Shown one piece after another: positions 18,656 through 27,103 of a DNA stretch of 64,000 nt. The stretch is from Streptomyces sp. WMMC500 (lineage in GTDB: Bacteria; Actinomycetota; Actinomycetes; Streptomycetales; Streptomycetaceae), in contig NZ_CP114905.1 of the NCBI RefSeq assembly GCF_027497195.1, positions 3,458,001 through 3,522,000 of the forward strand, written 5' to 3'. The translations under genes were made by a program, and so were the position numbers. Below the pieces are notes generated by a model. That model was not told the origin of the DNA and did no database searches. It worked only from the letters and a program-made list of their open reading frames with translations. The first letter of the stretch is position 1. Every line of letters starts with the position of its first letter.

Positions 18656-20464
18656 GTGAACGACCGTCCCCCGCCGGGCTTCCCCACCCCGGCCTCTCCT
18701 GCTGACGACGCCTCCGCCTTCGGAAGCCTCGACGGCTACGGGTACGGCTACGACACCTCCGGCCAGGGCGGCGGTTCCGGTGAAGAGCCTCTCCATCACG
18801 GCTATCAGAGCTACGACCAGACCTACGACGGCTACGACGCGAGCCAAACGGGCGCGTACGCCACCGCGGGCTACGAGGCCGGCGGCTACCTGACGCCCGA
18901 CCTCGCCCCCTCGTGGGACACCGGCACGCAGTCCGTCGACTTCGGCGCGTACGGCGCGAACGGCCTCTACGGCACCGCCGATCCGTACGCCGGCCCCGAC
19001 GCCTCCGGCGGCTACGATGTCTCGCCGCTCTGGTCCGAAGGCGCCGCGAGCACCCCGGCCGCCGGCGTCCCGGTCGGCGGCATCCCGCGGCAGGCGGGCC
19101 CGGCCGACGACTACGACTACGGCTACGGCTATCCCTCGGCGAGCGCGCCGGCCCCGCAGTGGGGCACCACCGGCGAGTGGTCCGGCTGGGACACGGGCAC
19201 GCAGCACGAGACCGCCCAGCACGAGACCACCCAGCACGAGACCGCGCAGTACGACGGCACGTACGACTCCGCGCAGTACGAGACCCCGCAGCACCCCGGC
19301 GCGCTGTACGACTCGGCCGCCGGCTGGGACACGGGCCACTACGTCACCGCGTCGTACGCGGAGGCGGCCACGGACGCGGCGGGGTACCCGGAGGCCATGG
19401 CGTACGCCGAAGCCACCGCGTACCCCGAGGCGTTCACCGACACCACCGCCACTGCCACCGCCGCGTACGACGAGCACGCGGCCTACGCCCCGGCCGCCGC
19501 GCACGGCGGGCACGCCGACGCCGACGCGACCGCCGCCTGGGACTTCGCCGCCCTGGCGGAGCACGACGGCATCGATGGCGTCAACGGCATCGACGCGCCG
19601 GACGGGCTCGCCGGGCACGACCACCCCGGCACCCCCGACGCGCCCGAGACCCCCCGGACGCCCGACCCCGCCCCCCGCGCCGCGCGCAAGCCCGTCGGCG
19701 TGCCCGTGGGCCGTGCCGTACGCACCGGCCGCCGCCGCTGTCCCAAGCGCTCCGCGCTGCTCACCGTGGCCGTCCCGTCCATCGCCGTCGTCGGCGTGGC
19801 CGGCGTCGCCGCCGCGAGCGTCTCCACCAGCGGATCCGGCGGCGCCGAGGACGACGGCAAGACGACGCAGGCGGCCCCGGACGGGGGCACCGCCAAGGCG
19901 TCGAAGGCCAACGCCGCGCTCGACACGCAGCTTCGCGGCGTCACCGAGGACGCCGACGACTTCGCCGACCGCGCCAGCCGCACCCAGGAGCGCATCGACC
20001 TCAAGGAGAAGCAGGAGGCCGAGCGGAAGCGGGAGGCGGCGGAGGCCGCGCGCAAGGAGGCGCTGCGCCCGAAGTTCGCGGTCCCGGTGGCCAGTCCCGG
20101 GCTCAGCGCGTACTACGGCCAGGCCGGCGTCAACTGGATGTCGGTGCACACCGGCATCGACTTCCCCGTCTCGTACGGCAGCGAGGTCATGGCCGCCACC
20201 GACGGCACGGTCACCACCCGCTACGACTACTCGTACGGGAACATGCTCGTCCTCACCGCCGCCGACGGCACCGAGACGTGGTACGCCCACCTCGACAGCT
20301 ACGCCATCACCACCGGCCCCGTCCAGGCCGGCGACGTCGTCGCCTACTCGGGCAACTCCGGCAACTCCACGGGGCCGCACCTGCACTTCGAGGTGCACCC
20401 CTACGGCGGCGGTGCCATCGACCCGCTCGCGTGGCTGCAGGAGAAGGGCCTCGACCCGCAGTAG
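18656..20464 (+). CDS. M23 (LytM-type) peptidoglycan metallo-endopeptidase, membrane-anchored
   Basis: 602 residues. The first 360 are a Tyr/Gly/Ala/Thr-rich disordered region, including a tandem QHETA/QHETT repeat at DNA 19200-19235. Then come a hydrophobic anchor at about 367-386 (LLTVAVPSIAVVGVAGVAAA), a Lys/Glu/Arg coiled segment (RIDLKEKQEAERKREAAEA) and a C-terminal M23 domain. The zinc ligands are present: H498-x3-D502 in SVHTGIDFPVSYGSEV and the HLH pair near 575-577 (STGPHLHFEVHP). The domain would act outside the membrane on cross-linked stem peptides. I chose GTG 18656 (VNDRPPPGF), downstream of a promoter-like sequence. The long cytoplasmic tail is unusual for a secreted hydrolase. 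Confidence 0.88.
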   Translation: MNDRPPPGFPTPASPADDASAFGSLDGYGYGYDTSGQGGGSGEEPLHHGYQSYDQTYDGYDASQTGAYATAGYEAGGYLTPDLAPSWDTGTQSVDFGAYGANGLYGTADPYAGPDASGGYDVSPLWSEGAASTPAAGVPVGGIPRQAGPADDYDYGYGYPSASAPAPQWGTTGEWSGWDTGTQHETAQHETTQHETAQYDGTYDSAQYETPQHPGALYDSAAGWDTGHYVTASYAEAATDAAGYPEAMAYAEATAYPEAFTDTTATATAAYDEHAAYAPAAAHGGHADADATAAWDFAALAEHDGIDGVNGIDAPDGLAGHDHPGTPDAPETPRTPDPAPRAARKPVGVPVGRAVRTGRRRCPKRSALLTVAVPSIAVVGVAGVAAASVSTSGSGGAEDDGKTTQAAPDGGTAKASKANAALDTQLRGVTEDADDFADRASRTQERIDLKEKQEAERKREAAEAARKEALRPKFAVPVASPGLSAYYGQAGVNWMSVHTGIDFPVSYGSEVMAATDGTVTTRYDYSYGNMLVLTAADGTETWYAHLDSYAITTGPVQAGDVVAYSGNSGNSTGPHLHFEVHPYGGGAIDPLAWLQEKGLDPQ

Positions 20465-20505
20465 GCCGCAGGCCGCAGCCCGGCCCCCCGCGCCACGAAC
20501 CCGGT

Positions 20506-22941
20506 CTACAGCTTTTCCACCGGCGCGTACCGCAGGAGCAGCTTCTTCGTCCGCCCGCCGTCGCCGAAGTCGATCGTCGCCTGCGCGTTCGCCCCCGAGC
20601 CGGACACCTCCACGACCGTCCCCATCCCGAACTGGTCGTGCGTCACCCGGTCCCCCACCGACAGCGCGATCACCGGCCGCTCCGTCGCCCGCCCGGTGGC
20701 GAAGCCCGAAGGGCCCTGGCGCGTACGGGCCGCGGACGACGTGGACGACGCCAGCGCCGCCGCCGCGGACTCCATCGGCGACCGTCCCCCCCCGCCGCCC
20801 CGTGTGGCCGAGGCGCCGGTGCGCCGCCACTCCAGATACGCCGGCGGGATCTCGTCCAGGAAGCGCGACGGCGGGTTGTACGACGGCTGGCCCCACGAGC
20901 TGCGCATCACCGAGCGCGCCAGATACAGCCGCTCCTGCGCGCGCGTGATGCCCACGTACGCCAGCCGGCGCTCCTCCTCCAGCTCCTTGACGTCGCCGAG
21001 GGCCCGCATGTGCGGGAAGACGCCGTCCTCCATGCCGGTGAGGAACACCACCGGGAACTCCAGGCCCTTGGCGGTGTGCAGCGTCATCAGTGTGATGACG
21101 CCGGAGCCGTCCGTCTCCTCCTCCGGGATCTCGTCGCTGTCGGCGACCAGCGCGACGCGCTCCAGGAAGTCGGCCAGCGTCCCCGGGCCCTCCTCGCCGC
21201 GGTCCTGCTCGAACTCCAGGGCCACGGCGGCCAGCTCCTGGAGGTTCTCGATACGGGTCTCGTCCTGCGGGTCGGTCGACGCCTGCAACTCGGCGAGATA
21301 GCCGGTCTGCTCCAGCACCGCCTCCAGCACCGTGGCCGGCCCGGCGCCGGACTCCACGACCGTGCGCAGCTCCTCCATCAGCGTGTTGAACCGCTTGACG
21401 GCGTTGACCGAGCGGGACGCCATCCCGTACGCCTCGTCCACGCGCACCAGCGCCTGCGGGAAGGAGATCCGCTCGCGCTGCGCGAGCGCCTCGATCATCG
21501 CCTCGGCGCGGTCGCCGATGCCGCGCTTGGGCACGTTCATGATGCGGCGCAGCGGTACGGCGTCCTCGGGGTTGGCGAGCACGCGCAGGTACGCGAGGAC
21601 GTCGCGGACCTCCCGGCGCTCGTAGAAGCGGACGCCGCCGACGACCTTGTACGGCAGGCCGACGCGGATGAAGACCTCCTCGAAGACACGGGACTGCGCG
21701 TTCGTCCGGTAGAAGACGGCGACGTCGCCGGCGCGCGCGTCGCCCGCGTCCGAGAGCCGGTCGATCTCGTCGGCGACGAACTGCGCCTCGTCGTGCTCGG
21801 TGTCGGCGACGTAGCCGACGATGCGGGCGCCGGCGCCGGCTTCGGTCCACAGGTTCTTGGGACGGCGGGAGGCGTTGCGCTCGATGACGGCGTTGGCGGC
21901 GTTGAGGATCGTCTGCGTGGAGCGGTAGTTCTGCTCCAGCAGGATCGTGCGCGCCTCGGGGTAGTCCTCTTCGAACTGCAGGATGTTGCGGATGGTGGCG
22001 CCGCGGAAGGCGTAGATGGACTGGTCGGCGTCGCCGACGACGCACAGCTCGGCGGGGCCGTCGGGGGCCGCCGCACGCTCCGCGCCGCCGTCACCCGGCT
22101 CCGCCTCCGCCTCCGCCGCCCCGGCCTCGGCCGGCGGGCCGACCAGCTCGCGGACCAGCATGTACTGCGCGCGGTTCGTGTCCTGGTACTCGTCGACCAG
22201 CACGTGCCGGAACCGGCGGCGGTAGTGCTCGGCGACGTCCGGGAACGCCTGCAGCAGGTTCACGGTCGTCATGATCAGGTCGTCGAAGTCCAGCGCGTTG
22301 GCCTCGCGCAGCCGCGACTGGTAGAGCCCGTACGCCTCGGCGAGCGTCTTCTCGTAGCCGTCGACGGCCTGGGCGGCCCAGCTCTCCTCGTCGATCAGCT
22401 CGTTCTTCAGGCTGGAGACCTTCGCGCTGAACGCCTTCGGCGGATAGCGCTTCGGGTCGAGGTCCAGGTCCCGGCAGACCAGGGCCATGAGCCGGCGCGA
22501 GTCCGCGGCGTCGTAGATCGAGAACGAGGACGTGAAGCCCAGCTTCTTCGACTCGCGGCGCAGGATGCGCACGCAGGCGCTGTGGAAGGTGGAGACCCAC
22601 ATGGCGTTCGCCCGCGCGCCGACGAGTTCCTCGACGCGCTCCTTCATCTCCCCCGCCGCCTTGTTCGTGAACGTGATGGCGAGGATCTGGCCGGGGTGGG
22701 CCCGGCGCCTGGCGAGCAGGTAGGCGATCCGGTGGGTCAGCACGCGGGTCTTGCCGGAGCCGGCGCCGGCGACGATCAGCAGGGGCGAGCCGGTGTGCTC
22801 CACGGCGGCGCGCTGCTGCTCGTTCAGCCCGGTGAGCAGCGCTTCCGGGTCCGTGACGGGGCGGGGCGCGCCATCGCGGTAGTACGGCTCGGGGGTGCTC
22901 GCGGCGAAGGCGAGATGGCTGTCGTCGAAGAGGCTGCTCAT
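20506..22941 (-). CDS. pcrA: ATP-dependent DNA helicase UvrD/PcrA
   Basis: 811 residues, a complete SF1A helicase. The Q motif and Walker A are LNEQQRAAVEHTGSPLLIV and AGAGSGKT (58-65); further motifs are FTNKAAGEMKERV (Ia), LVDEYQDTNRAQYML (II), GDADQSIYAFRGA (III), LEQNYRSTQTILNAAN (IV), LMTLHTAKGLEFPVVFL (V) and YVGITRAQERLYLAR (VI). The C-terminus DRVTHDQFGMGTVVEV is the Tudor-like domain that PcrA uses to contact RNA polymerase. The enzyme unwinds DNA in repair and in clearing replication-transcription conflicts. ATG 22941. Convergent with the M23 gene, divergent from the NlpC/P60 gene. Confidence 0.97.
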   Translation of the reverse strand: MSSLFDDSHLAFAASTPEPYYRDGAPRPVTDPEALLTGLNEQQRAAVEHTGSPLLIVAGAGSGKTRVLTHRIAYLLARRRAHPGQILAITFTNKAAGEMKERVEELVGARANAMWVSTFHSACVRILRRESKKLGFTSSFSIYDAADSRRLMALVCRDLDLDPKRYPPKAFSAKVSSLKNELIDEESWAAQAVDGYEKTLAEAYGLYQSRLREANALDFDDLIMTTVNLLQAFPDVAEHYRRRFRHVLVDEYQDTNRAQYMLVRELVGPPAEAGAAEAEAEPGDGGAERAAAPDGPAELCVVGDADQSIYAFRGATIRNILQFEEDYPEARTILLEQNYRSTQTILNAANAVIERNASRRPKNLWTEAGAGARIVGYVADTEHDEAQFVADEIDRLSDAGDARAGDVAVFYRTNAQSRVFEEVFIRVGLPYKVVGGVRFYERREVRDVLAYLRVLANPEDAVPLRRIMNVPKRGIGDRAEAMIEALAQRERISFPQALVRVDEAYGMASRSVNAVKRFNTLMEELRTVVESGAGPATVLEAVLEQTGYLAELQASTDPQDETRIENLQELAAVALEFEQDRGEEGPGTLADFLERVALVADSDEIPEEETDGSGVITLMTLHTAKGLEFPVVFLTGMEDGVFPHMRALGDVKELEEERRLAYVGITRAQERLYLARSVMRSSWGQPSYNPPSRFLDEIPPAYLEWRRTGASATRGGGGGRSPMESAAAALASSTSSAARTRQGPSGFATGRATERPVIALSVGDRVTHDQFGMGTVVEVSGSGANAQATIDFGDGGRTKKLLLRYAPVEKL

Positions 22942-23056
22942 CGTCCACAGAGTCTAGGGCGCGGCACCGACAACCCACTCCCGTAGCCCGCTTTCCGCCC
23001 CCGCCGCCGCATCGGCAGTCCCCCGCCGCCGCCCCGGCGGGATGTCCGGATTCGCC

Positions 23057-23094
23057 GGAACTCGGGCGGAACCTGGTGGGAACCCCGGCGGAAC
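23057..23094 (+). repeat. Four GGAAC direct repeats at exact 11-bp spacing
   Basis: GGAAC occurs at 23057, 23068, 23079 and 23090, each 11 bases apart, so all four lie on nearly the same face of the helix. The array is between divergent pcrA and the NlpC/P60 gene, centred about 100 bases upstream of the promoter proposed for the latter. It may be a regulator-binding array. The bases between copies are not conserved. Confidence 0.55.
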
Positions 23095-23140
23095 AGTGCC
23101 CCAGATCACGAAATGGTTTCGGGCATATCGAACATCAGAC

Positions 23141-23170
23141 TTCACAGCAGTCCCACCGAGTGGCTACCGT
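23141..23170 (+). promoter_or_regulatory. Probable promoter of the first NlpC/P60 gene
   Basis: TTCACA (23141-23146), an 18-base spacer and TACCGT (23165-23170). A transcript start near 23177 leaves a short leader that contains the AAGGAG ribosome site before the TTG start at 23205. Confidence 0.4.
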
Positions 23171-23204
23171 TCACGCACTGCCCGGACGGAAGGAGTGGCC
23201 TGCC

Positions 23205-24365
23205 TTGGCTTCCCACCGAAAGCCGCGGACCCGGATTCTCGAGTCGCCGGCCGGCCGCCGTACCGCCGTCAGCGTCGGCTCCGCGGCGCTGGCGTCAGCG
23301 ACACTCCTCTCCCAGGAAGCCGGCGCGACCCCGGCCGAGCGGTCGATCGAGGACGTGCAGAAGGAAGTCGACCACCTCTACCACGAGGCGGAGCGGGCCA
23401 CCGAGCGCTACAACGGCGCCAAGGAGCGCACCGCGCAGCAGCGCACCCGCGTCGAGCAGCAGCTCGACGAGGTGGCCAAGGAGACCGCGCGGCTCAACGA
23501 GTCGCGGCGCGAGCTGGGCCGCTTCGCCGCCGCCCAGTACCGCACCGGCGGCGTGACGCCCACCGCGACGTTCATGCTCGCGCCCGACCCGCAGACCTAC
23601 TTCGACCAGGCGCACCTCATGGAGCGGCTGACGAACCGCGAGCAGGCCGCGGTCGACCAGTTCCAGGTGCGCCAGGCCAAGGCCAACAAGAAGCGCGCGG
23701 AGGCGCAGGACAGCCTGCGCGGTCTCACCGAGTCGCAGGAGCAGCTCCGGACCTCCAAGAAGGAGGTCCAGACGAAGCTGTCCGACGCGCGCCAGGTGCT
23801 GGACCGGCTCACCGAGGAGGAGAAGCGGCGCCTCGCCGAGCTGGAGCGCAAGCGCGAGGAGGAGGCGCGGCGCAAGGCCGAGGAGGCCGCGCGCCAGGCG
23901 GAGTTGGAGCGGCAGCGGCAGGCCGAGCAGGAGCGCCGCGAGCAGCAGCAGCGCGAGCAGGAGCAGCAGGAAGAAGAGGAGCAGGAGGAAGAGGAGCCGC
24001 CGCCGGACACCGGCGCCACGAAGGCGGACACGGTCCTGGCCTTCGCCGAGGCCCAGTTGGGCAAGCCGTACGTGTGGGGGGCCACCGGCCCGGACTCGTT
24101 CGACTGCTCCGGCCTGACCCAGGCGGCCTGGCGGGAGGCCGGCATCTCACTGCCGCGTACGACCTACGACCAGGTCAACGCGGGCACGCAGGTGGCCAAG
24201 GCGGATCTGCAGCCGGGCGACCTGGTCTTCTTCTACGACGACGTCAGCCACGTCGGGATCTACGTGGGCAACGGACAGATGATCCACGCTTCCAAGCCGG
24301 GCGACGACGTGAAGTACGAGTCGATCGACTACATGCCGTTCCACAGCGGCGTGCGCCCGGCCTGA
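23205..24365 (+). CDS. Secreted NlpC/P60 endopeptidase with coiled-coil N-terminus
   Basis: 386 residues. The start is TTG 23205 (LASHRKPRTRI), with AAGGAG nine bases upstream; the paralogue 2 kb downstream has the same ASH-x-K start. A signal peptide covers about residues 1-41 (AVSVGSAALASATLLSQEAGA, split before ATPAERS). A long coiled coil (about 50-265), very rich in Glu, Gln, Arg and Lys, precedes a Glu-rich linker. The NlpC/P60 domain has the catalytic Cys near 301 (DSFDCSGLTQAAW), His near 349 (VSHVGIYVG) and the third polar residue in GNGQMIHASKPG. It probably cleaves D-Glu-linked stem peptides in peptidoglycan, with the coiled coil as a regulatory domain as in RipA-type enzymes. Confidence 0.93.
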   Translation: MASHRKPRTRILESPAGRRTAVSVGSAALASATLLSQEAGATPAERSIEDVQKEVDHLYHEAERATERYNGAKERTAQQRTRVEQQLDEVAKETARLNESRRELGRFAAAQYRTGGVTPTATFMLAPDPQTYFDQAHLMERLTNREQAAVDQFQVRQAKANKKRAEAQDSLRGLTESQEQLRTSKKEVQTKLSDARQVLDRLTEEEKRRLAELERKREEEARRKAEEAARQAELERQRQAEQERREQQQREQEQQEEEEQEEEEPPPDTGATKADTVLAFAEAQLGKPYVWGATGPDSFDCSGLTQAAWREAGISLPRTTYDQVNAGTQVAKADLQPGDLVFFYDDVSHVGIYVGNGQMIHASKPGDDVKYESIDYMPFHSGVRPA

Positions 24366-24414
24366 AGGGGCGTGCGTAGCGGGGTCGGAGGATCCGGGCA
24401 GGAAGAGGCGGGTC

Positions 24415-24768
24415 TCAGGTCCAGGTGGTGGCGATGACGACGTTGGTCATGGTCATGACTCCGATCGCGGCGAAGTACCCCTTGGGGACGCGCTCCTCGG
24501 ACCGCTTGAGGAAGACCATCACGAGGATCGCTATCAGGACCCCGGTCTTGACGCTGAGCTTCGCGTGGTTGAGTTCCACGTCGTCCGCATTGTTGAGGCC
24601 GGCGAGCAGGAACCCGGTGACCAGCATGACCAGGGCGCCGTGCACCATGGAGGGCACGATCCGCACCTCGCCCGTTCTCAGCGCCTTGACCTGGGTTATC
24701 CACCCGCCGAGCAGCGCGGCGACGCCGATGATGTGCGAGGCGACGAAGAGATTGATGACTACGTCCAT
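24415..24768 (-). CDS. Small integral membrane protein, four helices
   Basis: 117 residues from ATG 24768 (MDVVINLFVASHIIGVAALL). Four hydrophobic segments are visible: INLFVASHIIGVAALLGGWI, SMVHGALVMLVTGFLLAGL, VKTGVLIAILVMVFLK and GYFAAIGVMTMTNVVIATTW. The frame is open to 24843, but the added residues are not hydrophobic and have no better ribosome site. No family function is known to me. The gene lies between the two NlpC/P60 genes on the opposite strand, a placement I recall as conserved in Streptomyces. Confidence 0.8.
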   Translation of the reverse strand: MDVVINLFVASHIIGVAALLGGWITQVKALRTGEVRIVPSMVHGALVMLVTGFLLAGLNNADDVELNHAKLSVKTGVLIAILVMVFLKRSEERVPKGYFAAIGVMTMTNVVIATTWT

Positions 24769-25163
24769 GAGACGCGAGCGTAGCGGTTCGTAACAGCTCG
24801 CGACCATGGGGGTGACCACTTCCGGAACGTCGGTCACGGACACTAACCCGCAGCTCAGTTAGACGTGTTCGGGCGATCATAATCCGCCACCGCCGGGCAC
24901 GTGCCGGTAAGTCTCTTTCATCCGCTCCTCCCGCACCGCGCCCTCGGCTTAGCGTCTCGCCTCAGGTGGTCGGCTCTCACCGCAGCCCGCGTCACCGGCG
25001 CGGCAGCCGGCCACTCGCCGAGTACCGGCGGCGGACCGCTCCCCCGTGCGGGCCGTCGCCGGACCGCGTAGGACCGCCGTCGGACCGCCGTCGGACCGTA
25101 GGAACACTGCCGGAGCAGCGCATGAAGGCGTACGACCGCCGCAAGAAAGGGGTGAACGCCCGC
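24769..25163. other. Intergenic region with GGACC repeats
   Basis: Divergent control region of the small membrane protein (minus) and the second NlpC/P60 gene (plus). GGACC occurs at 25061, 25071, 25082 and 25093 and GGAAC at 25101, spacings of 10, 11, 11 and 8 bases, which recalls the GGAAC array before the first NlpC/P60 gene. An A/T-richer patch lies at 24855-24890 around gatcataat. An ATG at 25122 is in frame with the gene and could be an alternative start. Confidence 0.5.
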
Positions 25164-26198
25164 GTGGCGTCCCACAGTAAGGTCACGGCCCGTGCCGCCG
25201 GCGCGCTCGCGCTCGTCGGCGCCGCCACCGCCACCGCCCTCGGCGGCTTCGCCCAGGCGGACCCGCGGCCGACCCCGGCGGAGGTCAGGGCGAAGGTCGA
25301 CCGGCTGCATCACGAGGCCGAACAGGCCGTCGAGGAGTACAACGGCGTGGCGGAGAAGGCGGAACGTACCGAACGGGCCCTGGACGACCTCCGGGACGAG
25401 GCGGCCCGCAAGACCGCGCGGCTCAACGACGCGCGCAACGCCCTCGGCTCCTTCGCCACCGCGCAGTACCGCAACGGCACCGCCGACCCCACGGTGCAGC
25501 TCGCCCTCTCCGCCGAGCCGGAGGAGTACCTGCGCCGGGCCGCGCTGCTCGAACGGGTCGGCCACCGGCAGGCCGGCGCCCTGGCGGGGGTCGGCCGGCA
25601 GTTAAGGGAGGTGGAGCAGGTGCGCGCGGAGGCGGGCGACCGGCTGGCGGAACTGAAGGACGCGCGGGCGGAGCTGAAGCGGCACAAGAGCGCCATCGAG
25701 GCGAAGCTCGCGGAGGCCCGCCGACTGCTCGACACCCTCACCGCGGAGCAGCGAGACGCCGTCCTCGGCGGCGACGGCCACGGCGGTACGGGGGTCGCGG
25801 GCGACCGGGCGGCGCGCGACGCCGCGCGTGGGGCGGTGCAGGCGCCGAACGCCCGCGCCGCGCGCGCCGTGGCGTACGCCCGGGGCGCGGTCGGCAGCCC
25901 GTACGTCTGGGGCGCCGTCGGCCCCGCCGCCTTCGACTGCTCGGGCCTCACGCAGGCCGCCTGGGGCGCCGCGGGCGTCTCCCTGCCCCGGACGACCTAC
26001 ACCCAGGCCGCGGCGGGCACCACCGTCCCGCGCTCCGCGCTGGCGCCCGGGGACCTGGTCTTCTACTACTCCGGCCTCAGCCACGTCGGCATCTACGCGG
26101 GCGGCGGGCAGATCATCCACGCGCCCCGCCCGGGCGCGACCGTGCGCTACGCGCCGGTGGACGCGATGCCGTTCGTGACGGCGGTACGCCCCGCCTGA
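25164..26198 (+). CDS. Secreted NlpC/P60 endopeptidase, paralogue of the gene at 23205
   Basis: 344 residues from GTG 25164 (VASHSKVTARAAG), chosen because the start matches the paralogue and AAAGGGG lies upstream; ATG 25122 would add 14 residues. The signal peptide ALALVGAATATALGGFAQA ends near residue 34. A coiled coil follows (about 40-200), then the NlpC/P60 domain with catalytic Cys259 (AAFDCSGLTQAAW), His in LSHVGIYAGGGQ and the distal IIHAPRPG. It is shorter than its neighbour because it lacks the Glu/Gln-rich linker. The two genes look like an old duplication; both enzymes should act on cell-wall stem peptides outside the cell. Confidence 0.92.
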   Translation: MASHSKVTARAAGALALVGAATATALGGFAQADPRPTPAEVRAKVDRLHHEAEQAVEEYNGVAEKAERTERALDDLRDEAARKTARLNDARNALGSFATAQYRNGTADPTVQLALSAEPEEYLRRAALLERVGHRQAGALAGVGRQLREVEQVRAEAGDRLAELKDARAELKRHKSAIEAKLAEARRLLDTLTAEQRDAVLGGDGHGGTGVAGDRAARDAARGAVQAPNARAARAVAYARGAVGSPYVWGAVGPAAFDCSGLTQAAWGAAGVSLPRTTYTQAAAGTTVPRSALAPGDLVFYYSGLSHVGIYAGGGQIIHAPRPGATVRYAPVDAMPFVTAVRPA

Positions 26199-26245
26199 CC
26201 CGCCGGATCCGCTGACCCGCCGGATCCGCTGACCCGCCGGATCCG
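26195..26245 (+). repeat. Triple perfect 17-bp tandem repeat
   Basis: Three exact copies of ctgacccgccggatccg at 26195-26211, 26212-26228 and 26229-26245. The first copy contains the TGA stop of the NlpC/P60 gene, so each copy repeats that stop sequence. The last copy supplies the left arm of the terminator at 26233-26256. Confidence 0.9.
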
Positions 26246-26256
26246 TCCCCGGCGGG
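26233..26256. terminator. Terminator between convergent genes
   Basis: Stem cccgccgg (26233-26240) with ccggcggg (26249-26256) and an 8-base loop. It lies between the NlpC/P60 stop at 26198 and the response-regulator stop at 26260. The two upstream copies of the 17-bp repeat can each offer the same left arm. Confidence 0.65.
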
Positions 26257-26259
26257 CCG

Positions 26260-27060
26260 TCAGACCAGCCGGCGGGCCGTCGCCCAGCGCGTCAGCTCGT
26301 GGCGGTTCGACAACTGGAGCTTGCGCAGCACCGCCGAGACGTGCGACTCGACGGTCTTGACGGAGATGTAGAGCTGCTTGGCCACTTCCTTGTACGCGTA
26401 CCCCCGCGCGATCAGCCGCAGCACCTCCCGCTCCCGCTGCGTCAGCCGGTCCAGGTCCTCGTCGACCGGCGGCGCGTCCGTCGACGCGAAGGCGTCGAGG
26501 ACGAAGCCGGCGAGCCGCGGCGAGAAGACCGCGTCTCCCTCCGACACCTGGAAGATCGCGGCGACCAGGTCGGAGCCGGTGATGGTCTTCGTCACGTACC
26601 CGCGCGCGCCGCCGCGGATGACGCCGATGACGTCCTCGGCCGCGTCCGACACCGACAGCGCCAGGAAGCGCACCGGCGCCTCGCCGCTCGGCGACTCCCC
26701 CATCAGCCCCGAGCAGCGGCGCAGCACCTCGACGCCGCCGCCGCCCGGCAGGTGCACGTCGAGCAGCACGACCTCGGGGCGGGTGGCGGTGATGACCGTC
26801 ACGGCCTGCTCCACGTCCGCCGCCTCGCCGACGACCTCGACGCCGGTCTCGTCCGTCACCCCGATCTCCGCCTGCACCCCGGCGCGGAACATGCGGTGGT
26901 CGTCGACGAGCACGACCCGTACCCGACGGCCCTCCCCCCGGCCCGCACCGCCCGCCGGAGCCCCGGCCGCCGGCGTCCCCGCCGAAGGCGTCCCTGCCGA
27001 AGGCGTCCCCGCCGGGGGTGTCCCTGCCGGAGGCGTACCGCCCGCTGCGTCGTCCGTCAT
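26260..27060 (-). CDS. LuxR/NarL-family response regulator
   Basis: 266 residues from ATG 27060, with GAGGAG upstream (the frame is open to 27084). A repeat of AGTP pentapeptides fills about residues 8-33. The receiver domain follows (VRVVLVDDHRMFRAGVQAEI, phosphoacceptor Asp near 101 in VVLLDVHLPGGGG, Lys in YVTKTITG), then a LuxR-type helix-turn-helix at about 195-262 (LTQREREVLRLIARGYAYKE, VKTVESHVSAVLRKLQ). The kinase gene lies 43 bases upstream on the same strand, so the pair forms a two-component system. The regulator probably controls the divergent PspC gene, judging by context only. Confidence 0.93.
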   Translation of the reverse strand: MTDDAAGGTPPAGTPPAGTPSAGTPSAGTPAAGAPAGGAGRGEGRRVRVVLVDDHRMFRAGVQAEIGVTDETGVEVVGEAADVEQAVTVITATRPEVVLLDVHLPGGGGVEVLRRCSGLMGESPSGEAPVRFLALSVSDAAEDVIGVIRGGARGYVTKTITGSDLVAAIFQVSEGDAVFSPRLAGFVLDAFASTDAPPVDEDLDRLTQREREVLRLIARGYAYKEVAKQLYISVKTVESHVSAVLRKLQLSNRHELTRWATARRLV

Positions 27061-27103
27061 CGTCCGCTCCTCACTGCGCCCCACCGCGCCCGCGTACGCG
27101 CAC

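Noticed and set aside
18524..22045. Very long minus-strand frame (over 1100 residues) across the M23 gene and pcrA
   Set aside because: It is an Arg/Gly/Val-rich mirror of the real genes, caused by high third-position GC; no ribosome site, no motif.
23057..23100. SigE-type promoter (GGAAC -35)
   Set aside because: None of the four GGAAC copies has a CGTCT-like -10 at 15-18 bases.
22942..23204. ydaO (cyclic-di-AMP) riboswitch upstream of the NlpC/P60 gene
   Set aside because: Such riboswitches precede some Streptomyces wall hydrolases, but I could not find the conserved core blocks here, nor before the genes at 18656 and 25164.
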